A stretch of DNA of 64,000 nucleotides, taken from positions 1,562,048,501-1,562,112,500 of the forward strand of contig CM057449.1 of assembly GCA_016271365.2 (NCBI GenBank). Reading direction: 5' to 3'. The stretch is from Neoceratodus forsteri (lineage: Eukaryota > Chordata > Ceratodontiformes > Ceratodontidae). Shown here one piece after another: positions 32,274-42,440 of the stretch. Numbering within the stretch: the stretch's first letter is position 1; every line of letters starts with the position of its first letter. The notes below the pieces were generated by a model that saw only the letters and a list, made by a program, of their open reading frames with translations, was not told the origin of the DNA and did not search any database. Both the position numbers and the translations under genes were made by a program.

Positions 32274-32405
32274 CAGTTATGGTTGCCAGCTGGTGTTACC
32301 TATGGGACACATGCCTTCATTTGCTAGCTAAAGAATTATTGTACAGACTAGGTGTACAGATATTGTATTTAATGATCACTGTGAAATAAAATTAAATTGG
32401 AATAT
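32274..32405 (+). terminator. MMS22L: 3' UTR and poly(A) signal of the host gene
   Basis: A short 3' UTR follows the stop codon. A canonical AATAAA is at 32385-32390, about 112 bases after the stop. Cleavage would be expected 10-30 bases downstream. Confidence 0.6.
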
Positions 32406-32445
32406 TAAGGAATTTGAACCATTATGTCAATTGCGTTGAACCATT

Positions 32446-32960
32446 GTCTTTTTTTTTTGCAATGTATTCTTTATGCTCTTTCTTTCTGGTGGGCCCTCAG
32501 CCATGCATCCCCCGAGGGCCTGGCGCAAGCCAGGTAGTATCACCTGCCCCTTCTTTTTGTTCCTGGGCAGTCAGTCAAATCTATGGTGGAGGAGTGGCTG
32601 GTGGTGAAAAGTGGGCCCGAGCACACCACTGGTCATCTTGCGAGCATGAGGGCTTTTCTGCTTCCGGATCCCCTCCCTAAGGATGCCTAGCATGCATTAG
32701 ACTCCAGGCACTTGCAATGGTGTTTATGTGGAACTCAGCAGGCATTCCCCCTTCCCTGCAGTATCTTCACTGCTCAGCCACCTGTGGTCACCCAGTTGGT
32801 AGTCTTGCAGTAGAGGCAGCTACCAGTCCTCCCTCCTCAGAGGAGGAGAGTGTCCCCTGGGACACATAATGCGTCTTCCCCACCAGGCAGTCCCCCCCCC
32901 ATACCCTGAGTAGTAGCTGTACCACTGCACCAATGGAGCGACTGAAGGACTTCAATGTTC
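32446..32960 (-). mobile_element. Possible SINE-like repeat
   Basis: It starts with a T run (32448-32458), a reversed poly(A) tail. Near its far end, on the minus strand, is CATTGGTGCAGTGGTACAGC (about 32915-32934), a good box A-like block. This is the same architecture as the inserts at 2135-2766 and 39390-39951. No clear box B or target duplication was found, so the call is weak. Confidence 0.35.
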
Positions 32961-33194
32961 TTTTCTTTGTCACCTTTTGGCAGAATGTTGATTCAGATGT
33001 TGGCAGCATCTGTGATTCTTCTTTACGACACACAAGCACAGAAGGTCAAATATTCAAAACATTTGTCCATGCAGTTTGGTTGCTCCTATAAATTTTAGAA
33101 CACTTTGCTTGACACACAAAATGCCTGTTTAAGGGAATCATCAGAATTTACAGTAGTTAAAAATTCTAGTTATGTCTGTAGATATTCTGGAGAG

Positions 33195-33705
33195 AAGCAC
33201 CAGTAGCGAAAGGCGCACTCACCTCCCCACATACAGTATTATGCACCATGTACTTTTGCTATGTCCCATAGACTTTTTTAAAATAAGTACTTGCCACACC
33301 GTAGAGCAGATGCAAAAGTGCTTTTGCTTGCTTTTATTTCTGACATACAGATACAGGTGAGGATACACTCAAAAATGGCTATAAAATGCAGAGCAGATGC
33401 CAGACAAACTACACTGATGCTATCACAGCATCATCGTGCCAACGATTTGCACCCTTCAGTGGGGTTGCTTCATCTGAGCCGGCAACATGCTTGCTCACTG
33501 CTCTTTTTATACTGGGTCTGAATTAGAGTGAACATGTAGCAAATTACATTTAAAGGTACATCACAATAAAGGTGCATTGTAATTTTTTTTTGGAAAAGTT
33601 TAAAAACTGATGAGAGAGAACTCTTACCGTATACCACTATAACTAATATAGTTAATACTGTATATACAAAAGAAAAATAATTATAAGTTTCAACTTGCTA
33701 ACAAA
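33195..33705 (-). repeat. Element X, left terminal inverted repeat (outer part)
   Basis: Its reverse complement aligns over its whole length with 38730-39250, with good identity and small indels. Shared landmarks are gtatgtggggaggtgagtg, aagcaaccccac/attg..agggtgca and gttctctctca/gcagtttttaaac. The arm ends at tttcaacttgctaacaaa (33688-33705), where the PLE is inserted, and continues after it at 36505. A hammerhead-like core lies at 33436-33480 on the minus strand. Confidence 0.85.
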
Positions 33706-34946
33706 GGACCGGAACAAAACATCAACCCTGAAGTGGTGGGGGAACTTATGGAATTCATTTTGACACATAACAACTTCAACTTCAATGGTAAACATTATGT
33801 TCAAACTATGGGAACAGCAATGGGCACCAAAATGGCTCCACAGTATGCTAACCTCTTTATGGCAGACTTGGAGGAGGATTTTTTAAGGCAGTGTCCCCAT
33901 AAACCATTAGCTTATTTCCGTTACATTGATGATTTATTTTCTCCTCCCTACCATAAAGCTTACCCTGGAGTATTCTACCACCAATGTTAATTTTCTGGAC
34001 ACCACAGTCACCATTAAGGATGAAACCTTACATACATGTATTTACAGGAAGCCGACAGACAGACAGAGATACCTGCACAAGAAAAGTAATCACCCAAACC
34101 ATACAAAAAAATCTGTCATGTACAGTCAAGCACTTCGGTGTCACCGTATTTGTTCAAATGAGGATGACAGAGATACACATTTGGCTATGTTGAAAAACAG
34201 CTTTATTGAGCAGGGAAACTCTTCCAGAGAAATTGACAGGATAACAGAACGTGCAATGCAAGTACCAAGACAACAACTAATTCAATATAAAGAAAAGACA
34301 GCTACAGACAGAATACCCTTAGTAGTCACGTATCATCCAGACCTTGAACTTCTGTGTAAGATTATTAAAGACCTCCACCCAATATTTAGTGAGGACGAAA
34401 CCCTTCATTGTATTTTTAAGGAACTCCCACTACTATCTTTTAAACAACCACCAAATTTAGCCAGCCTAATTATTAGGAGCAAACTTTCACCAGAACAGAA
34501 TGCCATGTCACACAATGCACGCGACCCTGCAATCAACACACCTGTAAGACTTGTGAGCTCATTTCCACCTCGGACTGTGTGGTTACATCACAAAACAAAT
34601 AATTCAAGGTGCATGGGAGATATACATGCACATCACGACATGTTATTTCATTCAGTGCAAGAGATGTCCACAAACAGGTTATGTTGGAGAGACAAGCCAA
34701 CAGCTCCGCACTAGGATGAACTCGCACAGACATACTATTAGAGGAGAGATGACTGAAAAACCAGTGGGGCACCAGTTCTCCCAGCCTGACCACTCAATTT
34801 CAGATATGTCAGTAATGGTCTTAAAAGGAAATATCAAAAACACACAACAGAGACGAGCTTTTGAGATTAAACTTATTTTACATCTCAATATGGTAGCAGA
34901 TGGGATGAATCTTGATCTGGGTTTCATGGGACATTACAGAAACTGA
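33706..34946 (+). pseudogene. PLE protein: reverse transcriptase + GIY-YIG endonuclease (broken)
   Basis: 33733-33990 is the RT core: VVGELMEFILTHNNF, GTAMGTKMAPQYANLFMADL (typical of Penelope-like RTs) and the catalytic RYIDDLF. The N-terminal third of the RT is missing, so the copy is 5'-truncated. A frameshift near 33950 leads to 33926-34714 with VNFLDTTVTI, LHTCIYRKPTDRQRYLHKKS and SREIDRITERAM, the thumb and linker. A second shift leads to 34626-34946, where CKRCPQTGYVGETSQQLRTR and MNSHRHTI form the GIY-YIG nuclease core (the Arg and the following His-rich stretch are kept). In an active PLE the nuclease would nick DNA and the RT would copy RNA from the nick. Confidence 0.88.
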
Positions 34947-35485
34947 CATCCACAGACCTCTTCTTCTTCAGACTGGCATATTATAGGACTTTAGCTTGTG
35001 TGGGATGTGGGTTCGTGTGTGTGGGTATGTGTTGTGAGACACGTGATATAACAGGTGTGGGGCTTGCTGTCACATTGAGGTAGGCCTCTATTTAGATACA
35101 TGGAGCTACAGTGTTTTACTACTCTTACTTCACACACATAATGAATATTAATTCCTCCTTACTTTTTATCTCTGCCTGGGAGTGAGGTGGATTCCATTAC
35201 ACCATATTCAGATTACCTAGCCTGTTACTGTACATACAGGAGTGTTATCATAGACTGTGACATATATATTTTTTTAACTCTGTACATATTGGGGCGCGAG
35301 ATCTCATTTGAATGGGGGTCCTGGACAGATATTTGTTCATTAGGCTACGGTTGTTGTGATTTGTGGAAATGTATGTATGTTAGACCTTTGCTCTTACTCA
35401 CATACTTTATATTTACTTATAGTTACCTTATCCTGGGGAGGGTGGCAGGTTTATTTCATTGTAGTTGCATCCAGAATCCTTGGAA

Positions 35486-35486
<1 letters not shown>

Positions 35487-35532
<46 letters not shown>
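35487..35532. repeat. (TG)n(CG)n microsatellite
   Basis: About 17 TG units are followed by CG units, within the 3' region of the PLE. Confidence 0.95.
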
Positions 35533-36337
35533 TCTCCCTAAAGCTAGTTATCCCCATCACCCCCACACACATTATGGGGATGTGGGGTGGGGTAGGGTTC
35601 ATTGTTTGTGTGAAGAGGAGTAGGAGAGAAATTACATTTTTATCTCTTTTTCAGATTCCTTAGACACTTCTGATACATCAGGTTGTTACATGCTCAGTGT
35701 AGATTGACATCAGTACATATCAGGCTACATGAACTTAATTCCTTGGAGGTCCACGACTAGAGTTTTTTATTTGACACTAATACTATCAATTTATATTTAA
35801 ATTATCATTTATAAAATCCTGTCACTACACTAGAGGTTTTTTGAAATTTATGGGGCATGATATCTAGCTGGAGAGTACAGCAGGGTGACAGGTCCAGCTA
35901 AGTTTTACATATCATAGAGTGTGCACTGATGTTTTTAAGACAACTCTACTGGTAATTCCTTGTCTGTAATGCATGCATTGAAACTTCTTGGGCATCCTAA
36001 GACAATCTTAGTATGTCTTTAATCTGGTGGAGGCTGCTTTCAGTAATCACATCCTTATACACACTGTGACACCCATAGCTTGATTTAGAGTCATCTCTCA
36101 GCAGTGTTATCTTATGTCAATTAAATGTATATGCAGTAGGATTCTTTGTATGTGTGTTCCACCAAGCACCTTTAACCCTGTGACACTCCTGGCTGAAAGT
36201 ATTATGGTGCTGTTAAACTTCTCTGACATCATTTTCTGTATTTTTCAAATGAGTATTTTAAACCAATGGGGATTTTTTCTGTTTTTTTTTCTGCATGATC
36301 TAGCTGTTGAAAGTATTGTTTTTTCTAAACAACTGCC

Positions 36338-36380
36338 ATTAGGCTTCTGACGAAGGACTGGTTGGTCCGAAAGCTAAAGC
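36338..36380 (+). ncRNA. Hammerhead ribozyme-like core at the PLE 3' end
   Basis: The bases CTGACGA (36347-36353) and GAAA (36369-36372) are the two conserved core boxes of a hammerhead. Between them GGAC (36355-36358) pairs with GTCC (36365-36368) as stem II with a 6-base loop. Hammerheads are known in Penelope-like elements of animals. Stem I and stem III are short here and I could not establish the cleavage site, so self-cleavage is unproven. Confidence 0.62.
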
Positions 36381-36486
36381 ACTTTGTTCTTGTTGTTACA
36401 TCTATGTTGGTCCATTAAAAGGTATCAAATCATTTGCTACTGGATCTGTTCTTGCAAGGACCAATACAGCAACTACTAAATCTAGA

Positions 36487-36605
36487 TTTCAACTTGCTAA
36501 CAAATACATTTATGCTCTGTCTACACTAAATCGTTACACTACTGTATGAGCTTTACAGATACGCTATTCAAGCTACCAATATTCAGTCTCTGCTGTAATT
36601 ATAGG
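36487..36605 (-). repeat. Element X, left terminal inverted repeat (inner part)
   Basis: This begins with the second copy of the 18-bp duplication. It then continues as the reverse complement of 38637-38740, sharing tacactaaatc.ttgcactact.tatgagcttta and ccaatattcagtctct. This proves that the left arm was split by the PLE and that the arms are about 610 bp in total. Confidence 0.82.
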
Positions 36606-38636
36606 GGTGCGGTCGTGCCCCCATATTTAGGGTTGTACAGGCACTTCAGTGTTAAACCCCAAAAGTTGCACTTTAATAACTTTGCAACCATTCAATGGAT
36701 TTGCGTGCTGTTGTGCATGCTCCGGTCTCGTGAGGGTAGATCTCTTGATGTGCCCAGTTTCATTCCGGTATGATGTGCAGATTCTGAGATATAAATAATA
36801 CAGAAAGTGAATTTTTCGGAACTTTTTCCCATTGGGTTGAATGGGTTTTCTGTCAACTTGGGTAGCGCACATACAGTTTTGAATTTTGGCCTGAAAGTTT
36901 CTGTGTAGAAAGGGTTTGGCCCACAGATGTGCCTTTTGCTTGTTTGGTGAAAAAATATGAATCCATTCCAAAGTAATTTAATTTTGAAATTTTGAATACT
37001 TGGTTCTGAGCATGCTTAGTAAGCACTGACAAATAGTTGTATGAAACGAAAAAATAATCTTTTTTTGTATGGAACCAATCTTTTTTGATGAGGAAAAAAA
37101 TCATTGTTTCATTTGCCACCATCTTGTTTTCCCTTTTTCCATAAAAAGTCACATTTGAAAACCCACAAAAATGACATTCCTGTGAGCAACCAACACATGT
37201 ATCTTGATTATTGGGACCCCCTTAGCTAGATTCTGTACTTAACTGTTGCAGAAATGCCCTTAAAATGTTTTTTTAAGATTATAAATCTTGTTTCCTGGCT
37301 CGTGATACAAAACAAGGTTCTTGTTTCTTATGACGACTCACAAAAAAATATCTTTTTCCGTATGGGGAATCAATGTATTTCAATTGGATTTTTAACTTTG
37401 GCACATAGCTTTGTCATTTTTCAAGATTTTGACACCACATTTTCAACAAACCTTTTTTGATATCCCATCTCTTGAACAATGTTGGTGTCATTTTGCAAAT
37501 CCTGCTCGAAAGGCGATTTCACAGTCAGCGAAATCACCTTATGGGCGGATTTCAAAATTTTCACCATACTTGTTCATGAGGTGGGGTCATAAGAAGGGTA
37601 TGTTGGCAAAATTGTGTGCATCTGTTGACATCTCACTATGCTCACTTGTAACTTTAATTTTCAATATTTTAACCCCAGATTATCAACATAGCCATTTCTT
37701 TACACCAACTCATGAACGTGACAACATTTTTCAAATCTTGCCCAAAATTTATTTTTGTGCCCTTGCCACAGAATTAAGCCATTATGTGGAATGACATTTA
37801 GGTGGGGATTTGACAATTTGTATTGTACTACTGGGTTAAAGAGGTGGGGTAAAAGGAAGGTTATGTTGACAGTTTGGTTGCTGTTGTCCTACAAATGGCA
37901 GTGCATGGCCTGGAGGGCCCTGTGCTTACCCATAAACATACATAAACATATCTATGGAGGGATGGGAGCCCTCTGGGCCCTGTGCTCCTTCAGACACATA
38001 TGTATACGATTACACTACAATATCTCAAAACGTGTGGGAGCATAGGACTCTATGGGCCCTGTGCTCCAACAGGAAAATAAGAATGCCATTATACCATCTC
38101 AAAAAGTAAGGAAATTCTTTGCAAAAACCACATTAATGCAACATTTAGGGTTCAGACTAAAGCAACAAAAGCAGGAAAATGTGGCTTTAGGGTGTCCAAC
38201 CCTAAAACCCCAATACCGCCCCTAAATCAAATTGGGCAGAGTCTTCTTAGGGGTTGTCAACCCTGACACCCTATTTTATACACTCCAGAAACATACACAC
38301 CTAATGGGGTGAGATTTAGGGTTGACAACCACTAGGAAGACTCCGCCTCTGATTTGCTTTAGGGGCATCATTGGGGTTTTAGGGTTGGAAACCCTAAAGC
38401 CACATTTCCCTACTTTTGTCACTTTAGCCTGAACCTTAAATGTTGCATTAATGTAGTTTTTTTGCAAATAATTTATTAATATATCACTACGTTGTTTGTA
38501 GTGGTTGAGAAAGTCAATGTCCATTCTTTGTCCATTTTGATATGATATAGAGCAGGCTTAAAATATTCACTAACATTTCATACCACCATGGACACAGAAC
38601 AGAGATTTTCACAACCACCAGTGGTGATATATTTCT
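36606..38636. mobile_element. Element X, central region (non-coding)
   Basis: About 2 kb between the two arms without a credible ORF. It holds two degenerate copies of a unit of about 263 bp (gaggtggggtcataagaaggg.tatgttg at 37578 and its relative at 37841), three spaced gggccctgtgct words (about 37916, 37975 and 38056), and a 360-bp palindrome. With no protein of its own, element X would be non-autonomous. Confidence 0.7.
38108..38470. repeat. Long imperfect palindrome (hairpin) of about 360 bp
   Basis: The left arm (about 38108-38278) and the right arm (about 38298-38470) are reverse complements along roughly 165 bases with small differences. Matching landmarks are acattaatgcaacattta / taaatgttgcattaatgt, tgtggctttagggt / accctaaagccaca, and ggttgtcaaccct / agggttgacaacc. 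The spacer is short (about 20 bases). A transcript could form a long hairpin. Confidence 0.9.
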
Positions 38637-39250
38637 AAATTATATGAGAGACTGAATATTGGCAGCTCAACTTATATACCTATAAAGCTCATATAGTAGT
38701 GCAAGGATTTAGTGTACAGAATAAATATATTTGTTAGTAAGTAGGGGTTGAAACTTTTTTTATATACATTAATTTTTTTGTATATATCAACTGTATTACT
38801 AATATCGATATATGCTTAGGGTTCTCTCTCAGCAGTTTTTAAACATTTTCGTACCACTTATATTGCACTGTTAGTGTAATGTACTTTCAAATGCAATTTG
38901 TTTGACGTGCACTTTAATTTAGACCTAGTATAAACAGGGCAGTAAGCAAGTATGTCGCCAGCTCTGATGAAGCAACCCCATTGGAGGGTGCAAAACGTTA
39001 GCATGGTGATGCTGTATTGGCATCAGTGCAGTTTGTGTGGCATCCGTTCTGCATTTTTGTAGCTATTTTTGAGTGTATCCTTATCCATATGTCAGAAATA
39101 AAAGCAAGCAGCATCACTTTTGTATCTGATCTACAGTGTGGCAAGTACTTCTTTAAAACTCTCTCTGAGTCTATGGGACATAGCAAGAGTACATACAGTA
39201 ATACTCAATATTGTATGTGGGGAGGTGAGTGTGCCTTTCCGTACTGCTGC
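38637..39250 (+). repeat. Element X, right terminal inverted repeat
   Basis: This is the uninterrupted arm of about 610 bp, matching 33195-33705 plus 36505-36605 in inverted order. It contains CTGATGA at 38964-38970, a stem gcaaccc/gggtgc and then AAAA (38992-38995) in place of GAAA. This is a hammerhead-like block with one core mismatch. The left-arm copy has CAGATGA and AAAT. Both are probably decayed copies of one hammerhead. Confidence 0.85.
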
Positions 39251-39389
39251 GTGTATTCTGTTTCTTAAAGGAGAACTGCGTCTGCACTGAAACTGTAAGT
39301 CATTTTCCCCAATAGATGCTTTTTTTCTATATTTGATCCCTTTCTGTTGTTGTTCCATCTCTACTGGTCATTTTGAAAACACAGTGGGT

Positions 39390-39951
39390 ATTTGTTTTTT
39401 CATACAGGTTTTTATTCTCCTGGCAGAACGGGCAGCTTTCATTAGCCCTGCTCCTGTCTGCTGCAGCCACCACCAGGCTCCACTGTAGTGGTGGGCAGTA
39501 TCCCTGGTCCCCCCACCCCCGTGGCAGAGCCAGGAGAGAAGGGCCGCACTCCCCCAGACACACACATCCAGATGTGCAGCAGAGCGGGCTGCAGCCCAAT
39601 GGACAGGGCTTCGTGAAGCTCATTCTCCACTTTTTCCTCCATTTTCTCCCCAACTGCCATGAACATACAGTAAGCACGGTGTGCAAGCTCTGCCTCTGTG
39701 GAGACACCCCCGGGGCTCTGGAAAAGGGGCCTCCAACATGATGCGACTCGCTTGTGCTGTCAGCTGGATTCCTCCAAGTGGCAATAAAGCAGCGAGCCAC
39801 AGGCTCCGAGGGAGGAGAGCTGTCCGGATGCTCAGTCCTCCCTCCCCCGGCCTAACCCCTGCAACTCATGCCCATTCCCAAACATGGGTTGCCGCCGTGG
39901 CAGGAGGTAAGGCACTTAACTGCACATCAGCCCTCCGTGCCACTGGGCCAG
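39390..39951 (-). mobile_element. SINE-like insert with a 10-bp target duplication
   Basis: The word cacagtgggt flanks it at 39380-39389 and 39952-39961. It begins with a T-rich stretch (reverse tail). The end at 39790-39951 matches the tRNA-like heads at 2620-2766 and 18889-19030. On the minus strand the head reads CAGTGGCACGGAGGG, then CAACCCATGTTTGGGAATGG. The body is not clearly shared with the other copies. Confidence 0.68.
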
Positions 39952-39961
39952 CACAGTGGGT

Positions 39962-41140
39962 GTTAACACTGTTGGTAAGTGTCATTTTAGAACTTTATGA
40001 TGTAGTTTATGCCCTCCCCTGGGTCACATACTTCTAGAGTAGAACATAAATGCATTGTGAAAACAATGTAACTTCTTTAACAAGGACATGAAGTACATCA
40101 TACAGTTCTGTATAGTGGTACTGCCCACCAGAGTGTAAAGCAGAAACATCCAGTGAATGTACTAAAAGGCCAGTACAGGTGGAACAAAAACAGAATGTGA
40201 ACCAGTATTAGAAACTCAGCTTCTACAAAAAATACAGACTTGCAGATTTCAGGGCAGCTGTCCTTTAAGGATAGGATTGCCAGTTCCCCAACATGGAGCG
40301 ACTTTCTCTTGTGCAGTTTTCCAACACCACCACCCAACCCACCCCCAAAAAGTGTTTTAAAATTTGCAGATGCAACCAGGCTGTTCATACAAATGTTTTG
40401 AATATCTAGCCATTTGCTCATTCTGTGTTTAAGCTGCTGAATCGAGACACCAGCCAGGTATCGAAAACTGCTGCTCCCAGTCTGTGGAGTGTAACATTGT
40501 TTGAGAACATGCTTTATTGTTCAAAATGAGCGGATCAGTTTGAGTATTGGGGTGGGGGAGGGGCTCAGGAGACAGAGGAGCCTTCAGAACAGTTGTTCTT
40601 CACTTCTTGAATGTCAATCCCATTTTCTAATTGCAGCCAGTTAGAACAGCCTTTGCATCTGCAGTCTCTTTGTCAGGTGGGGACAAATTATCTGCACAGT
40701 ACATCAGCCATCATTATTCCAGGTAATGCACTAACTAAAAGCCTCTTTGGGCTACTTAATAGCCCAGAACACGGAGATTCTTTTAATTATGAAAGTGACT
40801 TATTGAACTGTCGCTGTAACTCCTTGTAAAGCTCCAGCGCCTGGGAGGAGTTTTATCCGTCTCAGGAGGACCGCTGTTGCAGAAAGCACCTTTCTTTTTC
40901 TTTTTTTTTTTTTTTAACCCAACAAAGTGAGATTAATAGGAATGCCTTGGAAACTTGAGTCTGAGATGGAGTATAGATAGCTGAACAGATGTCTCTAGTA
41001 CTGCTTTCTGAACTAAGACTTACTGGTTTCTAAAGCCATGGCACTGAGACAAATTGTTTAATTGTGACTTTTTTTTTTTTTAACAGTAGAGTAATACAAA
41101 CCAGAAGGCAGTATGCACCCCCCTCCCCCCCAAGAGAGAG
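39962..41140. other. Unassigned sequence
   Basis: No coding sequence or repeat family could be recognised. It contains T runs at about 40899-40915 and 41070-41082. Confidence 0.4.
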
Positions 41141-41143
41141 AGA

Positions 41144-41182
<39 letters not shown>
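41133..41182. repeat. (GA)n(CA)n microsatellite
   Basis: A run of GA units passes directly into about 19 AC units. Confidence 0.95.
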
Positions 41183-41186
<4 letters not shown>

Positions 41187-41227
41187 CTGAATAAAAAGAT
41201 ACCTAACAACTTAGTCCTAAAACTGGA

Positions 41228-41375
41228 GGCTGCCTAAGGGCACAGTGGTAGGGCATTGCATTGCCTTGCGAACGACCCAGGTTTGGGACAGCTGCCTGCA
41301 GCAGCACTTCCCTGAATGGGAGAGAGCAGCACCGTGTTGCACAGCCACAGAGTCCCCCTGTGGCAGGCACTAGTA
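41228..41375 (+). mobile_element. tRNA-headed SINE fragment
   Basis: GGGCACAGTGGTAGGGCATT (about 41238) is box A-like and GACCCAGGTTTGGGAC (about 41274-41289) is box B-like, with tRNA-type spacing. The tail end is not defined. Confidence 0.55.
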
Positions 41376-42059
41376 AGAAGTGGGAGGTCACAGGAGGAAA
41401 GCGGTTAAAACATTCAGCTACTGTCTGAATGACAATCAGTGGTACTCTCGAGGCCCCCCCACTCGGATGGTGACACCTTTTGGGTGGGGGGAGGCAGAAT
41501 ATATACCAAAGGTCTCAGTTTGTATACTGACGGAGGGATTTATTTCAAGTATAAATCAAAGAGCTCCTTATAAAGAAAGTGTTTTAAAAGTTCTTCACAA
41601 GAAGTTATTTACAGTATGTGATTGTTAACTTTGCTATGATTGTTAATCTTGCCCCAGCTGGGAAGCTTCACCATTGCATCTTAAAAAAAGTGCAAGAAGA
41701 GCAAACTGAGTATTTACAGAACCAAATATGACAAGGCACAGAATGTATACTTTGGAAGCAGACAATAATTCTTTTATTTCTTTTGGGGGAGGGAGCTTGC
41801 TTTGATGGTTTTAAATGTGAGCTAGATACCACACAGCAAGACTGCCAGGTGATTCAGGGACTCAGTATTAGTATTCCAAGATCACTCTTAACAAAATTAT
41901 GCAAAATTTACAAGGTATGCAGTGTGGTACAAGATGCAACGCGTAATGCCCATAGATGACCAAAGGTCATTTTTTAGAGAAACAACCAAATCATCGAAAA
42001 CAGGTAAATTAATGTTTTAATAGTAGCTCTTCATTGGAGAGCAGATGCAGTACATTCAC

Positions 42060-42238
42060 CCATGTCAGTGGCCCGGTTGGTAGTGCTCCCATCCGTAGAT
42101 CAGGAAAATAATGGTTGCGTGTTTTGGTCCCACTCCAGGCACTTTGATAATACCTAATGCTGACACTGCAGTGTTGACGTGGAGGAAGGGGCTGCACTGC
42201 TGTTGGTGCCATCCTTTGGATAAGATGTTAAATAAAGA
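42060..42238 (+). mobile_element. tRNA-headed SINE with a conserved tail
   Basis: The head has CAGTGGCCCGGTTGGTAGTG (box A-like) and GTTGCGTGTTTTGGTCCCAC (degenerate box B). The 3' part, GTGCCATCCTTTGGATAAGA then TGTTAAATAAAGATC, resembles the tail of widespread vertebrate tRNA SINEs that mimic LINE ends. It stops just before the outer DIRS terminus. Confidence 0.6.
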
Positions 42239-42254
42239 TCTTACTTTGAGGGCA

Positions 42255-42440
42255 TGTCTAGCAGCAGGCTATCACTAGTAGGACTGAGCCGTCAGGCGCT
42301 AGAACCACACAGAAACCTTTCTAGTTAGCAGTATACCAGAGGGGGCTGCCCACCTCCGATGTCAGTGTCTGACGTCAGCCTATCTATATAAGGTGGGCGG
42401 CCCCCAAGCCCTCCTCATTTCTTTCTTGCCATCGACCAGC
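42255..42440 (+). repeat. Outer DIRS element, left inverted terminal repeat
   Basis: The stretch from about 42294 (aggcgctagaaccaca) to tataaggtgggcggcccc matches the reverse complement of 63865-64000 at the window end. The outermost bases (gcagcaggctat at 42261) reappear in the internal complementary region at 57647-57666 and 63729-63748, as DIRS architecture predicts. It contains a TATATAAGG box at about 42384-42392. Confidence 0.82.

Larger units (their letters stand above)
33706..36486 (+). mobile_element. Penelope-like element (5'-truncated) inserted in the left arm of element X
   Basis: It is bounded by tttcaacttgctaacaaa on both sides (33688-33705 and 36487-36504), an exact 18-bp target duplication. 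Removing the PLE and one copy restores the left arm so that it matches the right arm without a break. It carries RT and GIY-YIG coding remnants (to 34946), a 3' region of about 1.5 kb with a (TG)n tract, and a hammerhead core near its 3' end. Confidence 0.85.

Noticed and set aside
35187..35663. 158-residue ORF with a Cys-Val repeat
   Set aside because: It is created by reading the (TG)n microsatellite in the PLE 3' region.
37500..37560. Short palindromic gcgatttc..gaaatcacc as a regulatory site
   Set aside because: It is a small chance inverted repeat within repetitive non-coding sequence; nothing ties it to a function.
39373..39800. Overlapping ORFs of 122 and 157 residues on both strands
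   Set aside because: Both lie in a SINE-like insert with target duplications; there is no homology to proteins that I recognise.
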